Assembly (NCBI RefSeq): GCF_000317475.1
Contig: NC_019729.1
Location: 3,486,501-3,550,500 of the forward strand
DNA from: Oscillatoria nigro-viridis PCC 7112
GTDB lineage: Bacteria; Cyanobacteriota; Cyanobacteriia; Cyanobacteriales; Microcoleaceae
Reading direction: 5' to 3'
Length of the DNA: 64,000 bases
In this document: positions 17,448 to 26,426 of the stretch, one piece after another
How the letters are laid out: each line of letters begins with the position of its first letter
How positions within the stretch are numbered: position 1 is the first letter of the stretch
Notes under the pieces: model-generated
Database searches by the model: none
Told to the model about the DNA's origin: nothing
Seen by the model: the letters and a program-made list of their open reading frames with translations, nothing else
Program-made: the position numbers and the translations under genes

Positions 17448-20023
17448 GTGCGATTCGTTCAGTCGAAACCGAGAAATTGGGGGATGACTGGCTTCTACAG
17501 GGTAATCCATGAGGATTGAGTTCGCACTTTAATCCCTTGTAGATGACAACTTCATAACCTTGCAGGTGAGCGTTAGTATCCTAGAAAACGATAAGTCCTG
17601 CCCCTCAGACGTAGAGGTGAAAGCATATCTCCCACTGTAGAGACTAGCCATCAATCGGTGAAGCGGAGATAAAAGCGGAAAGAGCCACTAGCCTAAAAGT
17701 GGTATCCCGTGAGCAAGTTCCTACGGATAGCAAATGCGAAGTCACTGCCTGAATCACCGTTACGGCGAACCAGCGAAATAAGGCTTTATGCGCTGGTAGT
17801 CCCAAAAGGGCATTAGTACAGGGTGGTATGAGAATTTTGCCCGACATACCTACGTTACCCAAAAACTCGGTGAAGAGGTGACATCCTAACGGAACAGACC
17901 AATGGTTATGAGGAACGAAGTAACCCACCTGATTACTCTCGAAGAGGTCGAATACTTCGAGCAGTCAGCTAAGACGAAACATCTGGACTTCCAGGTAACA
18001 GGTGGTAGAGATTGAGTCAAAAGCCAACGCCTCACTGCAATGGTGAGGATATGCTAACGGACTTACGGTAATACGGATGGTATAGCTACAAGTAGCAATG
18101 AATATGTTATGAACACGGTAGAAAAACCGATGTATGAATGGAACGATATCAACTGGCGAAAGCTAGAGCGTAACGTTTTTAAATTGCAAAAGCGGATATA
18201 TCAAGCGTCTAATCGTGGTGATGTCAAGCTAGTACGCAGACTCCAGAAACTGTTGATAAGTTCTTGGGCAGCAAAAGCATTATCGGTTCGTCGGGTAACA
18301 CAAGATAATCAAGGAAAGAAGACGGCAGGCGTGGACGGTGTTAAATCGCTGACCCCAAAGCAACGTCTCGCACTGATAGATAAAATATCATTGGGTTCAA
18401 AGGTTAAGCCAACACGCCGAGTTTGGATACCCAAACCAGGGACAGATGAGGAAAGACCGTTAGGCATACCGACAATGGAAGACCGAGCCTTGCAAGCGTT
18501 AGTCAAACTGGTGTTAGAACCAGAATGGGAAGCGCGATTTGAACCTAACTCATACGGGTTCAGACCAGGACGCTCGTGCCACGATGCAATAGGAGCAATA
18601 TTCAGTGCGGTAAGTCAGAAATCAAAATATGTGCTGGATGCCGATATCAGTAAATGCTTCGACCGCATTAACCATGATGTACTTCTCTCAAAATTAAATA
18701 CCTATCCTACCCTACGGAGACAAATCCGGGCTTGGTTAAAAGCTGGTGTTATGGATGGAAACAAGCTGTTCCCAACTGATGAAGGGACACCACAGGGCGG
18801 GGTGATTTCACCTCTACTTGCCAATGTCGCCTTACATGGGATTGAGGAATTGATTATGGGTTTAGCCCCAAAATTCGAGATGAGAGACTCTCGTGGTCAT
18901 ACTTATGGATTACGAGACAAAATCAAATCGATTTCACTGATACGATATGCGGACGATTTCGTAGTTCTCCATGAGGATGTAGAAGTTGTGAAGCTGTGTA
19001 AGGTTGAGATAGAGAAGTGGTTAAGTGACATTGGGTTAGAATTAAAGCCGAGTAAAACAAGATTAGCCCACACCCTGAATAAACTAGATGATGAAAAACC
19101 TGGATTTAACTTTCTAGGATTCAACATCAGGCAGTTTCCAGTAGGAAAACACAACTCAAGTAAGGGAACTAGAGGCACTTTATTGGGCTTTAAAACTATT
19201 ATCAGCCCTAGCAAGGAAAGTCAGAAAAGGCACTACAGAAAAGTTGCGGAAGTAATAAATAAATCGCGTGGGTTAAACCAAGCGACTTTAATAAAAAATC
19301 TCAATCCTATCATTAGGGGTTGGTGTAACTACTTCTCAACAGTCGTCAGCAAGAAAATATTTGATAGGCTGTGGCACTTAGTGGTTTGGAAGCTTCTCAA
19401 ATGGGGTCGCCATCGTCATAGGAACAAGGGCAGAGGATGGACACGCCTTAAATACTTCAAAACCGTAGAAGGCAATAACTGGGTGTTCGCAACCGGAGAG
19501 GGTAACAATCCTCTAAAGCTCATACAACATAGTTCCACTGAAATAAAGCGCTATGTAAAAGTAAAAGGGATGGCATCACCCTATGACGGTGACTGGATAT
19601 ATTGGAGTTCAAGAATGGGAGTACACCCAGAAATACCCGTAAGAGTAGCCAAACTACTCAAGCGACAAAAAGGGAAATGCGCTCACTGCGATAACTACTT
19701 CAAAGATGGAGATTCGATAGAGGTTGACCACATCGCCCCCAAATCGAAAGGTGGAAAGGAATCGTATGATAATTGGCAGCTACTCCATCGACATTGCCAC
19801 GACACAAAGACTGCCAATGATGGCAGTCTTGGTAACAAATCTAGCTGCAAAAGTGCTAAACCTAAGCCACCAGTGGAACCAAGCCTTTGGGCTTGGGAAA
19901 ACGATATGTTGGTAATGACGTACTGATGACAACAGCCGTTTTATTGAGGAGCGGAATGATGGGAAACTATCACGTTCCGTTTTGGAGAGCAGTGGAGGAG
20001 GCGACTCCTTCACTGACTTTAAT
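17448..20023 (+). mobile_element. Complete group II intron (2576 nt) with RT/maturase, antisense to the host gene
   Basis: The 5' end is GTGCGATTCG at 17448. Domain V is near 19949-19983 (GAGCGGAATGATGGG..., AGC triad at 19950-19952). Domain VI is a long stem with a bulged A at 20016, seven bases before the 3' end ..CTTTAAT at 20023. These boundaries are supported by the host: joining base 20024 to 17447 on the minus strand restores one open frame (..[12 protein letters not shown]..). The intron reads plus while the kinase reads minus, so it cannot be spliced from the kinase mRNA. The encoded protein is at 18109-19926. Confidence 0.9.
18109..19926 (+). CDS. ltrA: Group II intron reverse transcriptase/maturase with HNH endonuclease
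   Basis: This 605-residue multifunctional intron protein has an N-terminal RT0 region, then the fingers-palm reverse transcriptase domain (about 70-330) with GVDGV, YGFRPGRSCHDAI, DADISKCFDRI, GTPQGGVISPLLANV and the catalytic YADD at 280-283. The maturase X domain follows (about 370-470, GWCNYFSTVVS). The C-terminal HNH domain (about 520-567) has two CxxC-like pairs (CAHC and HRHC) and VDHIAPKSKGG. All motifs look intact, so the protein is likely active and could support retrohoming. It is encoded in domain IV of the intron at 17448-20023. Confidence 0.96.
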   Translation: MNTVEKPMYEWNDINWRKLERNVFKLQKRIYQASNRGDVKLVRRLQKLLISSWAAKALSVRRVTQDNQGKKTAGVDGVKSLTPKQRLALIDKISLGSKVKPTRRVWIPKPGTDEERPLGIPTMEDRALQALVKLVLEPEWEARFEPNSYGFRPGRSCHDAIGAIFSAVSQKSKYVLDADISKCFDRINHDVLLSKLNTYPTLRRQIRAWLKAGVMDGNKLFPTDEGTPQGGVISPLLANVALHGIEELIMGLAPKFEMRDSRGHTYGLRDKIKSISLIRYADDFVVLHEDVEVVKLCKVEIEKWLSDIGLELKPSKTRLAHTLNKLDDEKPGFNFLGFNIRQFPVGKHNSSKGTRGTLLGFKTIISPSKESQKRHYRKVAEVINKSRGLNQATLIKNLNPIIRGWCNYFSTVVSKKIFDRLWHLVVWKLLKWGRHRHRNKGRGWTRLKYFKTVEGNNWVFATGEGNNPLKLIQHSSTEIKRYVKVKGMASPYDGDWIYWSSRMGVHPEIPVRVAKLLKRQKGKCAHCDNYFKDGDSIEVDHIAPKSKGGKESYDNWQLLHRHCHDTKTANDGSLGNKSSCKSAKPKPPVEPSLWAWENDMLVMTY

Positions 20024-22022
20024 CTCTGGCTGCGAGTTCAAACCGCAAGAGTTCGTTGGCTTGTTTGAGGAATAGAGTGCGCTGTTCGACTTCTATTTCT
20101 AGTTCTGCTTTGGCTTTTTCTAGAGTGAGTTCGGCAAGTTTGCGATCGCTCACGTCTGTAGAAATTGTACCGACTGCATAAGCTTTACCTTCGGAGTTGC
20201 AGAGGGGAAATTTCAGAGAAATATAAGTGTGCGGGCCGTCGTCTTGAGGGATGATTTCTTCGATGGTTAGGGGCGAGGAGGATTCGAGAACTTTTAGGTC
20301 GTTTTCTCGCAGGGCTGCTGCTTTATCTTCGGGAAAAATATCGGCGTCGGTTTTCCCTGTTATTTGCTCTTTGGCGATGTCGAACAAATTGTCAAAATGG
20401 CGGTTGGTGAGCAGGTATTTTCCATCAACATCTTTGATGTAAATCACTGCTGTTGAGTTGTCTAAAATTGCTTGCAGCAGTGCTTCGCTCTTTCGCAGGG
20501 CTTTTTGAGTGTTTTGGCGATCGAGTATTTCTGGCTGCAATTCCCAGTTGAGGCGATTTAAGTCTTGCCAAGCTTCCTGGACTAGATTTAAGGCGATCGC
20601 GCTTTTTTCTAGTTCTGTATTTGCCTGCCGCGACTGGTTTGAGACGGAGTTTGCGGGCAATGCTAGGGGTTGGAAAGCGAGCGGGATGTGGGGATTTGCG
20701 ATGGGGCCATCGCCCGCAGTTTTTTTATATCGAAAATCCACCGCTAATTTACCGTTTAAACTCGATTTTTTGGGAAATAGATCGGGGAATTCGCCGAAAT
20801 TTAAATTGTCATAAATTAGATCCAAATTCCGGGAACGCTGCGGCGGTTCGGCGCTGGAATTAGAGGGCCAATTCCCGTCTGCTGTTGATAAATTTGAGTT
20901 AGCGGGTTTGGCAATCCGGCGGGCGACTGCAACTCCCAAGGCTAAGGGGACAAGGGCAGCCGCAGACATTGCCAGCAGCAGCCAGTTGTTGCCCCACCAA
21001 GTTGCGATCGAGGTTTTGGGGATGCCCCGCACTAAAATTACTGCGGGTTTTCCGGCTAAATTGCCAAGGGATTTGGCAGCTACTGTATAAGCCTGATTCC
21101 CTATTTTTATTTGCTGAGCAACTGGTTTCCCATCGGCGGCGCGTGCAGAGATCAGTAGCGATCTGTCCATCCACTGTAAGTCGGGCAACCGTTGATTTTT
21201 CATAACACTTTTTCCACTTACCAAGACATATTTGCCCTCATTAAGCGGTGCATAAATAGCGTCAAATCCGACGAATGAATTGACTATTTCGCTACTGGCA
21301 ACGATCGGGATTTGGCTCAAATTTCTTCCTATAAATAAAGCACCAATAACAGTCTGATTTTTGGGATTTTTTACGGGTATTTCTGAGTAATTCACAAGAA
21401 TACGTTCGCTCAATCCCGGTTGCAAAGTTGGCAATTGTTTCTGATTTTCAGATTTAGCCATAATTTTGCTGGCCGTAATTGGCTCTTTTTTTGCTAATAC
21501 TTGATAGGCTAGGTTGCGAGGATTAAAACTTTTTCCCTCTTGATTGAGATTAACGCTAACAATTATCTTCCCATCTTTCCCCACTAAAGCTGCACTGTGT
21601 ATTGCTCCTGTTTTGACTTGATTTTCTAGAATTTTCTTGACAGATTTTTGCAAAGATGATATTTTATTTCCGCTGTTGTAAGCTAAGGTTGTTTGGGCGA
21701 TCGTTTGGCTGTCAGAGGAGTTTTGCAAACGGTCGGCGGCGCGATCGAGTTGGAGATTGTAGTTAATTTCACTAAGGCTCAGTTCGGATTTAGCTTGATT
21801 TTGCAGTTCGTTGCTTCCAACTGCCGATGTTAGCCAAAGTGCTGTTCCCGTTAGTCCGACTGGCAAGATTGTTTGTAACGCCAGCAGTCCAATTAACTGT
21901 TTTCTGGTAACGGACAAGTTGTAAGTGGACGGCTTGAAAGCTGTTTTAAATCTTTCGGAAGTCGCAACTTCATTTGGCTGCAGACAATTTGGCTTGCTGT
22001 CGTTTAACTGAGTTTGAGCCAT
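20019..22022 (-). CDS. Sensor histidine kinase, 5' part (sensor and PAS) truncated by the group II intron
   Basis: An N-terminal transmembrane helix (LIGLLALQTILPVGLTGTAL) is followed by a large extracytoplasmic sensor region of about 260 residues with cache-like features, a second helix (WLLLAMSAAALVPLALGVAV), a low-complexity linker and a PAS domain (LLQAILDNSTAVIYIKDVDG). A coiled-coil with EQRTLFLKQANELL comes last. The last genuine exon base is 20024; the stop at 20019-20021 lies in intron sequence, so the product lacks the kinase core. The frame is open to a TTG at 22079, but the ATG at 22022 is a more likely start. A truncated product could at most sense, not signal by phosphorylation. 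Confidence 0.85.
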   Translation of the reverse strand: MAQTQLNDSKPNCLQPNEVATSERFKTAFKPSTYNLSVTRKQLIGLLALQTILPVGLTGTALWLTSAVGSNELQNQAKSELSLSEINYNLQLDRAADRLQNSSDSQTIAQTTLAYNSGNKISSLQKSVKKILENQVKTGAIHSAALVGKDGKIIVSVNLNQEGKSFNPRNLAYQVLAKKEPITASKIMAKSENQKQLPTLQPGLSERILVNYSEIPVKNPKNQTVIGALFIGRNLSQIPIVASSEIVNSFVGFDAIYAPLNEGKYVLVSGKSVMKNQRLPDLQWMDRSLLISARAADGKPVAQQIKIGNQAYTVAAKSLGNLAGKPAVILVRGIPKTSIATWWGNNWLLLAMSAAALVPLALGVAVARRIAKPANSNLSTADGNWPSNSSAEPPQRSRNLDLIYDNLNFGEFPDLFPKKSSLNGKLAVDFRYKKTAGDGPIANPHIPLAFQPLALPANSVSNQSRQANTELEKSAIALNLVQEAWQDLNRLNWELQPEILDRQNTQKALRKSEALLQAILDNSTAVIYIKDVDGKYLLTNRHFDNLFDIAKEQITGKTDADIFPEDKAAALRENDLKVLESSSPLTIEEIIPQDDGPHTYISLKFPLCNSEGKAYAVGTISTDVSDRKLAELTLEKAKAELEIEVEQRTLFLKQANELLRFELAARD

Positions 22023-22079
22023 AGTAGTAGATGCGGGATCGGTTGTAGATGACAGGCGATCAATTAATCTCGAAGGCAA

Positions 22080-22566
22080 TCAATCAATTTTAGATTTTAG
22101 ATTTTAGATTTTAGATTTCGGCGTGAGCGCTCAGTTGAACGATTTTAGATTTTATATCGAGTTCGGTTAATCACTCATCATAAAATTGTTGCCTCTCGCC
22201 GCCGCCAACCAATCAAGAAAATGACAGGGGTCTTCTCAAAAAAATCGGTTTCTCGCTGTTCAATCAGATTGTGTTATTTAGTTGTTTTTACATATAATAC
22301 TGTCGGTTCCTATTTAAAGTGTGTTGGGAGCATCCAAATGAGTGCTTTCACAGGAGCGATCGCACTTATATTTAGGCTTGGCTGTGCAGGATGCTCGCAC
22401 TCCTGTGAAAACGCTTTTTGCAAAATCGGGATGCTCTTGCAGACAGTCGCCAGACTCAGTAGTTTATCGATCGACTGTATCGTAAATTTACTTAAACCAA
22501 AGTTTAGCGTAATTCTTGCAAAACTTAGATACGCTCGATCGCCTTTTCCCTGCTTCACCTTTTTTT
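22080..22566. other. Intergenic region with heptamer array and interleaved palindrome
   Basis: GATTTTA heptamers lie at about 22088-22118. At 22327-22410, GGAGCATCC and TTTCACAGGAGCG are followed by GGATGCTC and CACTCCTGTGAAA. The complementary pairs are therefore interleaved (A-B-A'-B') rather than nested. A plus-strand frame at 22221-22622 reads through this repeat, has no ribosome site and runs into the opposite gene, so I do not call it. Confidence 0.6.
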
Positions 22567-23697
22567 TCAATCCCACAACCGCCTGCCTGCTTTGCCGCCC
22601 AGTCGCTGGTGAGTATCTTTGAGCAGGGTTGGGATGTCTAACTCTTCGGGACACCGGGGCAAACATTCGCCGCAATCGGTGCAGCGGTTGCCTTTGCTGC
22701 CGGGAAACCAGTGTCCGGCATTTTCAAACATGGCGTAGCGGTATTTGCCAAAGTCAGTCATGTCGCACCCGACGGCGAGATTGCGGAGTCGCAATACTTC
22801 GGGAATGTTGATGTTTTCCGGGCAAGGCAAACAGGCATAGCACTGGCTGCATTTGTCGGTTGTCAAAGTGGCTGCAATAACCGATTCTAGCCGATCGAAG
22901 GCAGCGATTTCGGCGTGGGTGAGGGGAAAGTCGCGATCGCAATATTTCAGGGGTTGCTCTAATTCTGTCGCATTTGCAGGGCCCACACTCAAAGTCCCAA
23001 TCCTAGTATCGCTAAGTAAAAAGCGATAGTTTAACTCTAAGGGCGACAAAGGCGAGCACAATTGTGCGAGAGTTTCCGGGGGCGTGTAGAGTTGCCCTCC
23101 TTTATCTGCCGGAGAAATGATGAAAACGCCCATATCTTTGTCTTTGGCGAGTTGAATTGCCGGGGCGTTGCGCTGAAAAAAATAGTAATAATGCAGATTG
23201 ACAAATTCAAACAAATCTGTATTGATTGCAGCCAAAATCAGATCCAGAGGCCCGTGAGTCGAAAAGCCGACGTGCCGAATGCGACCATCAGCCAGGGCTT
23301 TGCGTACAGATTCCATGCAGCCTGTGGGCGATCGCACAATCGCCAAATGTTCCCAAGTATTCAAACCGTGAATTGCCAGACAGTCTATATAGTCTAAATT
23401 CAGGCGTTTGAGGGATGCGTCGATGCAGCGTTCCACGGCTGCTGCATCCTCGGTTGGGGAAATTTTTGTAGTGAGGTGGAGGCGCGATCGATCGACAGAC
23501 AAACCAGCCGAAAGGGCCGCACCGAGATATTCCTCGCTGCAACCGTAACCTGCAGCCGTTTCCAGGTGATTGATTCCCTGAGAAACCGCCTGCTGTACAG
23601 TCTGACAGGCAGTTTCCTCACTAGCCAAATAGCGCATGGTTCCCAAGGAAAATACAGACAGGTGCAACTCCGTTTTGCCAAACCGTCGATAGCGCAT
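22567..23697 (-). CDS. Aldo/keto reductase with C-terminal 4Fe-4S ferredoxin domain
   Basis: The product has 376 residues. The N-terminal 270 residues form an aldo/keto reductase barrel: MRYRRFGKTELHLSVFSLGT, the catalytic-region ETAAGYGCSEEYLG, TTKISP and DCLAIHGLN. The C-terminus carries cysteine motifs CSQCYACLPCP and CTDCGECLPRCP, which could hold two Fe-S clusters. This fused arrangement is widespread in bacteria as an uncharacterised oxidoreductase. The substrate is unknown. The bifunctional nuclease gene ends only 5 bp upstream, so the two are very likely co-transcribed. Confidence 0.9.
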   Translation of the reverse strand: MRYRRFGKTELHLSVFSLGTMRYLASEETACQTVQQAVSQGINHLETAAGYGCSEEYLGAALSAGLSVDRSRLHLTTKISPTEDAAAVERCIDASLKRLNLDYIDCLAIHGLNTWEHLAIVRSPTGCMESVRKALADGRIRHVGFSTHGPLDLILAAINTDLFEFVNLHYYYFFQRNAPAIQLAKDKDMGVFIISPADKGGQLYTPPETLAQLCSPLSPLELNYRFLLSDTRIGTLSVGPANATELEQPLKYCDRDFPLTHAEIAAFDRLESVIAATLTTDKCSQCYACLPCPENINIPEVLRLRNLAVGCDMTDFGKYRYAMFENAGHWFPGSKGNRCTDCGECLPRCPEELDIPTLLKDTHQRLGGKAGRRLWD

Positions 23698-23702
23698 AAA
23701 GT

Positions 23703-24209
23703 TTAGGAAGTTTCGCCCGGGCCCAAGCCGCTTCTCTTGATCAAATCCTCTGGACGGAGGTTTGAGATAAATTCCCGGAAGGCCCGGCGTTCTGCCTCGT
23801 CAGCATCTCGATCGACCGGTATCGAAGCATCGGCGACGACTTCTTCCATCACCCAGATGGGGCAGTTCGTACGCAGGGCCAGGGCGATCGCGTCGCTAGG
23901 TCGGGCATCGATCTCTTTTTTAACTTCTCCCTGACGGACGATCAGGACGGCATAGAACGTGTTATCTTGCAGCGAGTGAATAACTATGCGCTCCAAGGTA
24001 AGACTCCATGCCTCTAAGAAATTGACCATCAGATCGTGAGTTAAGGGCCGAGGAGGCTTGTGGCCTTCGATCGCGCTAATAATAGCCTTTGCTTGCTCCT
24101 GACCGATATAAATAGGCAAAGCGCGTCGCTCAGTAGCGTCTCTCAATAGGACAATAGGACTGCGCGTGGCTGCATCTAAGGCAATTCCAGCGACTTTCAT
24201 TTCAATCAT
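23703..24209 (-). CDS. Bifunctional nuclease family protein (DUF151)
   Basis: This 168-residue protein begins MIEMKVAGIALDAATRSPIVLLRD and has the family core LPIYIGQEQAKAI, LTHDLMVNFLE and DARPSDAIALALRTNCPIWV. Family members in plants and bacteria are described as having DNase/RNase activity, but the physiological target is unclear. No signal peptide or membrane segment is present. It is the first gene of a pair with the aldo/keto reductase, and is divergent from riboflavin synthase across a repeat-rich spacer. Confidence 0.9.
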   Translation of the reverse strand: MIEMKVAGIALDAATRSPIVLLRDATERRALPIYIGQEQAKAIISAIEGHKPPRPLTHDLMVNFLEAWSLTLERIVIHSLQDNTFYAVLIVRQGEVKKEIDARPSDAIALALRTNCPIWVMEEVVADASIPVDRDADEAERRAFREFISNLRPEDLIKRSGLGPGETS

Positions 24210-24326
24210 TCGATCGGCCTCATAGAATTAAGAAACTGTAAGGCAGTAGAGAACTTGGACATATAGATCACCTAAATCCAGTATGACTCGATCTTCGCCG
24301 GAATCTGCAACCGATCTGGGACTATC

Positions 24327-24359
24327 GATTTTAGATTTTAGATTTTAGATTTTAGATTG
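24327..24359 (+). repeat. GATTTTA heptamer array
   Basis: Four and a half tandem copies of GATTTTA occur here, the complement of the TAAAATC heptamer that fills 9933-10196. It lies in the spacer between the divergent nuclease and riboflavin synthase genes. Confidence 0.8.
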
Positions 24360-24373
24360 AGTCGGGGGAGAGG

Positions 24374-24516
24374 CAGGGCTGTTTCATTCTTTTGTAGGGG
24401 CAGCCCCCCGTGGCTGCCCCCATGTCCCAAACGCCTGTACAGTCGTCTGTGGCGGGGTAGGCACGGGGGCACTACCCCTACAAAATTCATGTTTTTGGTG
24501 AGAATGAAACCGCCCT
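24374..24516. repeat. Nested inverted repeat, MITE-like, upstream of riboflavin synthase
   Basis: The outer arms CAGGGCTGTTTCATTCT (24374-24390) and AGAATGAAACCGCCCTG (24500-24516) enclose inner arms TTGTAGGGG / CCCCTACAA and a GGGGCAGCC-CCCCGTGGCTGCCCC hairpin. The nesting resembles the element at 16031-16222, although the sequences differ apart from the GTAGGGG core. It leaves about 90 bp to the ribE start, so the promoter may lie within or just after it. Confidence 0.7.
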
Positions 24517-24604
24517 GGGGGGACAGGGGGACGGCAAAACCTCCTGTCTCTGGTTTGTCTCTATGGTTTCATGTAAATAAGCGATCGACTACGGAAAAAT
24601 ACTT

Positions 24605-25318
24605 ATGTTTACAGGACTAATTCAATCTCTCGGAAAGCTGAAGTCGCTAGGCAACGATTATTTTCAAATTTCCTGCACCTCAAACAACTCCTACCAGATT
24701 TTACAAGATTTAGCCATTGGGGACAGCGTAGCCGTGGATGGAGTCTGTTTGACGGTGGTGGAAGTTCTACCGCAAGGTTTTGTCGCCGTCGCTTCCCCAG
24801 AAACCCTCCGGCGGACAACTCTGGGATCGTTCCCCGACGCTTTGGTAAACCTAGAAACCTCCCTGCGCGCCGGTAGCAAATTGGGGGGACATTTTGTGAC
24901 CGGGCACGTAGATGCGATCGGCACTTTAGCGACATCAACCCAAACCGCCAACGCTTGGGAGATGCGGTTTACTGCCCCACCAGCAGCCAATTCGGGATGG
25001 CAACGTCAAATCGCACCTTACATCGTTTCCAAGGGCAGCATCGCCGTCAACGGCATCAGCTTAACCGTGGCCGATTGCGATGCTGACGGCAATTGGTTTG
25101 AAGTTGCGGTAATTCCCCACAGTTTTGGCGAGACAAACCTCAGCTATTTGCAACCGGGAAGTTTAGTAAACTTAGAAGCAGATATTCTGGGCAAATATGT
25201 CGCCAAATTTCTCCGCAGCGGCTCAAAATCCCATCCCGAACCGTGGGAAGAAACCCCCACAATCAACAGTTTGGGAACAATTACACCCGAATTCTTAGCA
25301 GAACACGGATTTATTTAA
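24605..25318 (+). CDS. ribE: Riboflavin synthase, alpha subunit
   Basis: This enzyme dismutates two molecules of 6,7-dimethyl-8-ribityllumazine to riboflavin and the pyrimidine precursor. The 237-residue protein shows the family's internal duplication: MFTGLIQSLGKL opens barrel 1 with VDGVCLTVVEV and GGHFVTGHVD, and barrel 2 repeats with VNGISLTVADCD and NLEADILGKYVAKFL. The C-terminus (about residues 205-237) extends beyond the usual core. Start at ATG 24605. No FMN riboswitch signature is visible upstream, and the other rib genes are not adjacent. Confidence 0.95.
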   Translation: MFTGLIQSLGKLKSLGNDYFQISCTSNNSYQILQDLAIGDSVAVDGVCLTVVEVLPQGFVAVASPETLRRTTLGSFPDALVNLETSLRAGSKLGGHFVTGHVDAIGTLATSTQTANAWEMRFTAPPAANSGWQRQIAPYIVSKGSIAVNGISLTVADCDADGNWFEVAVIPHSFGETNLSYLQPGSLVNLEADILGKYVAKFLRSGSKSHPEPWEETPTINSLGTITPEFLAEHGFI

Positions 25319-25520
25319 TCGTAGCCAAGATCGAACTCGGCGGTTGAAACCGCTGCTAGACAAACGAAGTCCACTTCAAGCGGACTAAAGAATAAATTTG
25401 TCGGGTGCGTAATCCGCGAATTATTTTATCAATAATTGACGGCTCAAAGCAGACGCACCCTACTAACTCTTACTTCTCTCTCTGCGTTCTCTGCGTTCTC
25501 TGCGGTTCAATAATCCAACT
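25319..25520. other. Short repeat-containing spacer
   Basis: CGGCGGTTGAAACCGCTG and AGTCCACTTCAAGCGGACT (25338-25386) belong to the same AGTCC/GGACT-type dispersed family seen at 15.1 and 53.4 kb. The downstream CTCTGCGTTCTCTGCG direct repeats at about 25480-25505 are short. No gene is seen. Confidence 0.6.
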
Positions 25521-26414
25521 CTATTCCTCAACAAAATGGTTTTTCTCCCAAAACAATCCCGCAGCAATTCCCGCCTGAGAAACTAAAAACAAGCCAGCAA
25601 TTAATAGCTTTTGAAAGCCCGGTGCGTGGAAAAATGGATAAGCTAGCAAATTCAGATAAAATGACGGATGTTGTAGTTTCCCATGAGCCCCGCGTTTCGA
25701 GATCATTTGCTGAAACAAAAAAGCACCTCTACCATAATTGAATTGCTGTTTCCAAAATTTGCCAAGAGTTAGTGCATGGGAGTGATAGACTATAACTTCG
25801 GGAGCGTAAATTGCGGCATTGCCCGAATGCAACCACCGATCGCAAAATTCCCGGTCTTCTCCAGCCGCTAGAGAAAAAGTCGTGTCAAAGCCGCCGATTT
25901 TTTGGAAAGCCTCAGCGGGAAGGGCAAAATTGTTAGAAGTGAAAAATTGCGCGCGATCGCCAATAGCATTATAGTAACTGTAAAGGTAATCGATCAGTTG
26001 CTGGCTGGCAGTAGAATAAATGTTATCCGGCAGCGCGTTTACAGTGCGACCTCCGATTAAGCAATCTGGTGTTTCCCCAAATCGCTTTTCCAGAGTTTGC
26101 AGCCAATCTGTCCCCACAGTACAGTCATCGTCTGTAAACACTAAAAATTTGCCTTCTGCGGCAAAAGATCCAGTATTTCGCGCCGTTGCCGGGCCTGAGT
26201 TTGGTTGTGTCAGAAGGGTGATATTTAGCTGATTTTGAAAAGGGGAAATTGTATTTTCTACAGAGATTTCGGTGCTGTCGTTGACCACGATAACTTGAAA
26301 TTTATCGCGCGGATATTCAATTTCAACAAAAGACTGAAGACACGCCGCTAATTTATCGGGGCGATTGTAAGTCGGAACAATAATTGAAAATAGAGTTTTA
26401 GCTTGGTTCATCAT
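25521..26414 (-). CDS. Glycosyltransferase family 2
   Basis: The product has 297 residues. It has the GT-A fold signature FSIIVPTYNRPDKLAACLQS, the metal-binding VFTDDDCTV (DxD-like, about residues 92-100), and the acceptor-side GGFDTTFSLAAGEDREFCDRW. A hydrophobic C-terminal stretch (LLIAGLFLVSQAGIAAGLFW) suggests membrane association. It probably adds a sugar to a lipid-linked or cell-wall glycan on the cytoplasmic side. The upstream gene (26427 onward) ends 12 bp before this start, so the two are likely one operon for an envelope polysaccharide. Confidence 0.92.
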   Translation of the reverse strand: MMNQAKTLFSIIVPTYNRPDKLAACLQSFVEIEYPRDKFQVIVVNDSTEISVENTISPFQNQLNITLLTQPNSGPATARNTGSFAAEGKFLVFTDDDCTVGTDWLQTLEKRFGETPDCLIGGRTVNALPDNIYSTASQQLIDYLYSYYNAIGDRAQFFTSNNFALPAEAFQKIGGFDTTFSLAAGEDREFCDRWLHSGNAAIYAPEVIVYHSHALTLGKFWKQQFNYGRGAFLFQQMISKRGAHGKLQHPSFYLNLLAYPFFHAPGFQKLLIAGLFLVSQAGIAAGLFWEKNHFVEE

Positions 26415-26426
26415 AACTAATAACTT

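Noticed and set aside
17448..18108. Exon-binding site pairing (EBS1) with the kinase target CCGCGGA
   Set aside because: I could not find a convincing complementary UCCGCG-type loop by eye, so I do not claim a target-recognition pairing; the borders rest on the 5'/3' motifs and the restored frame.
22221..22622. Plus-strand frame of 133 codons
   Set aside because: It reads through an interleaved palindrome, lacks a ribosome site, has cysteine-rich random composition and overlaps the aldo/keto reductase gene at its end.
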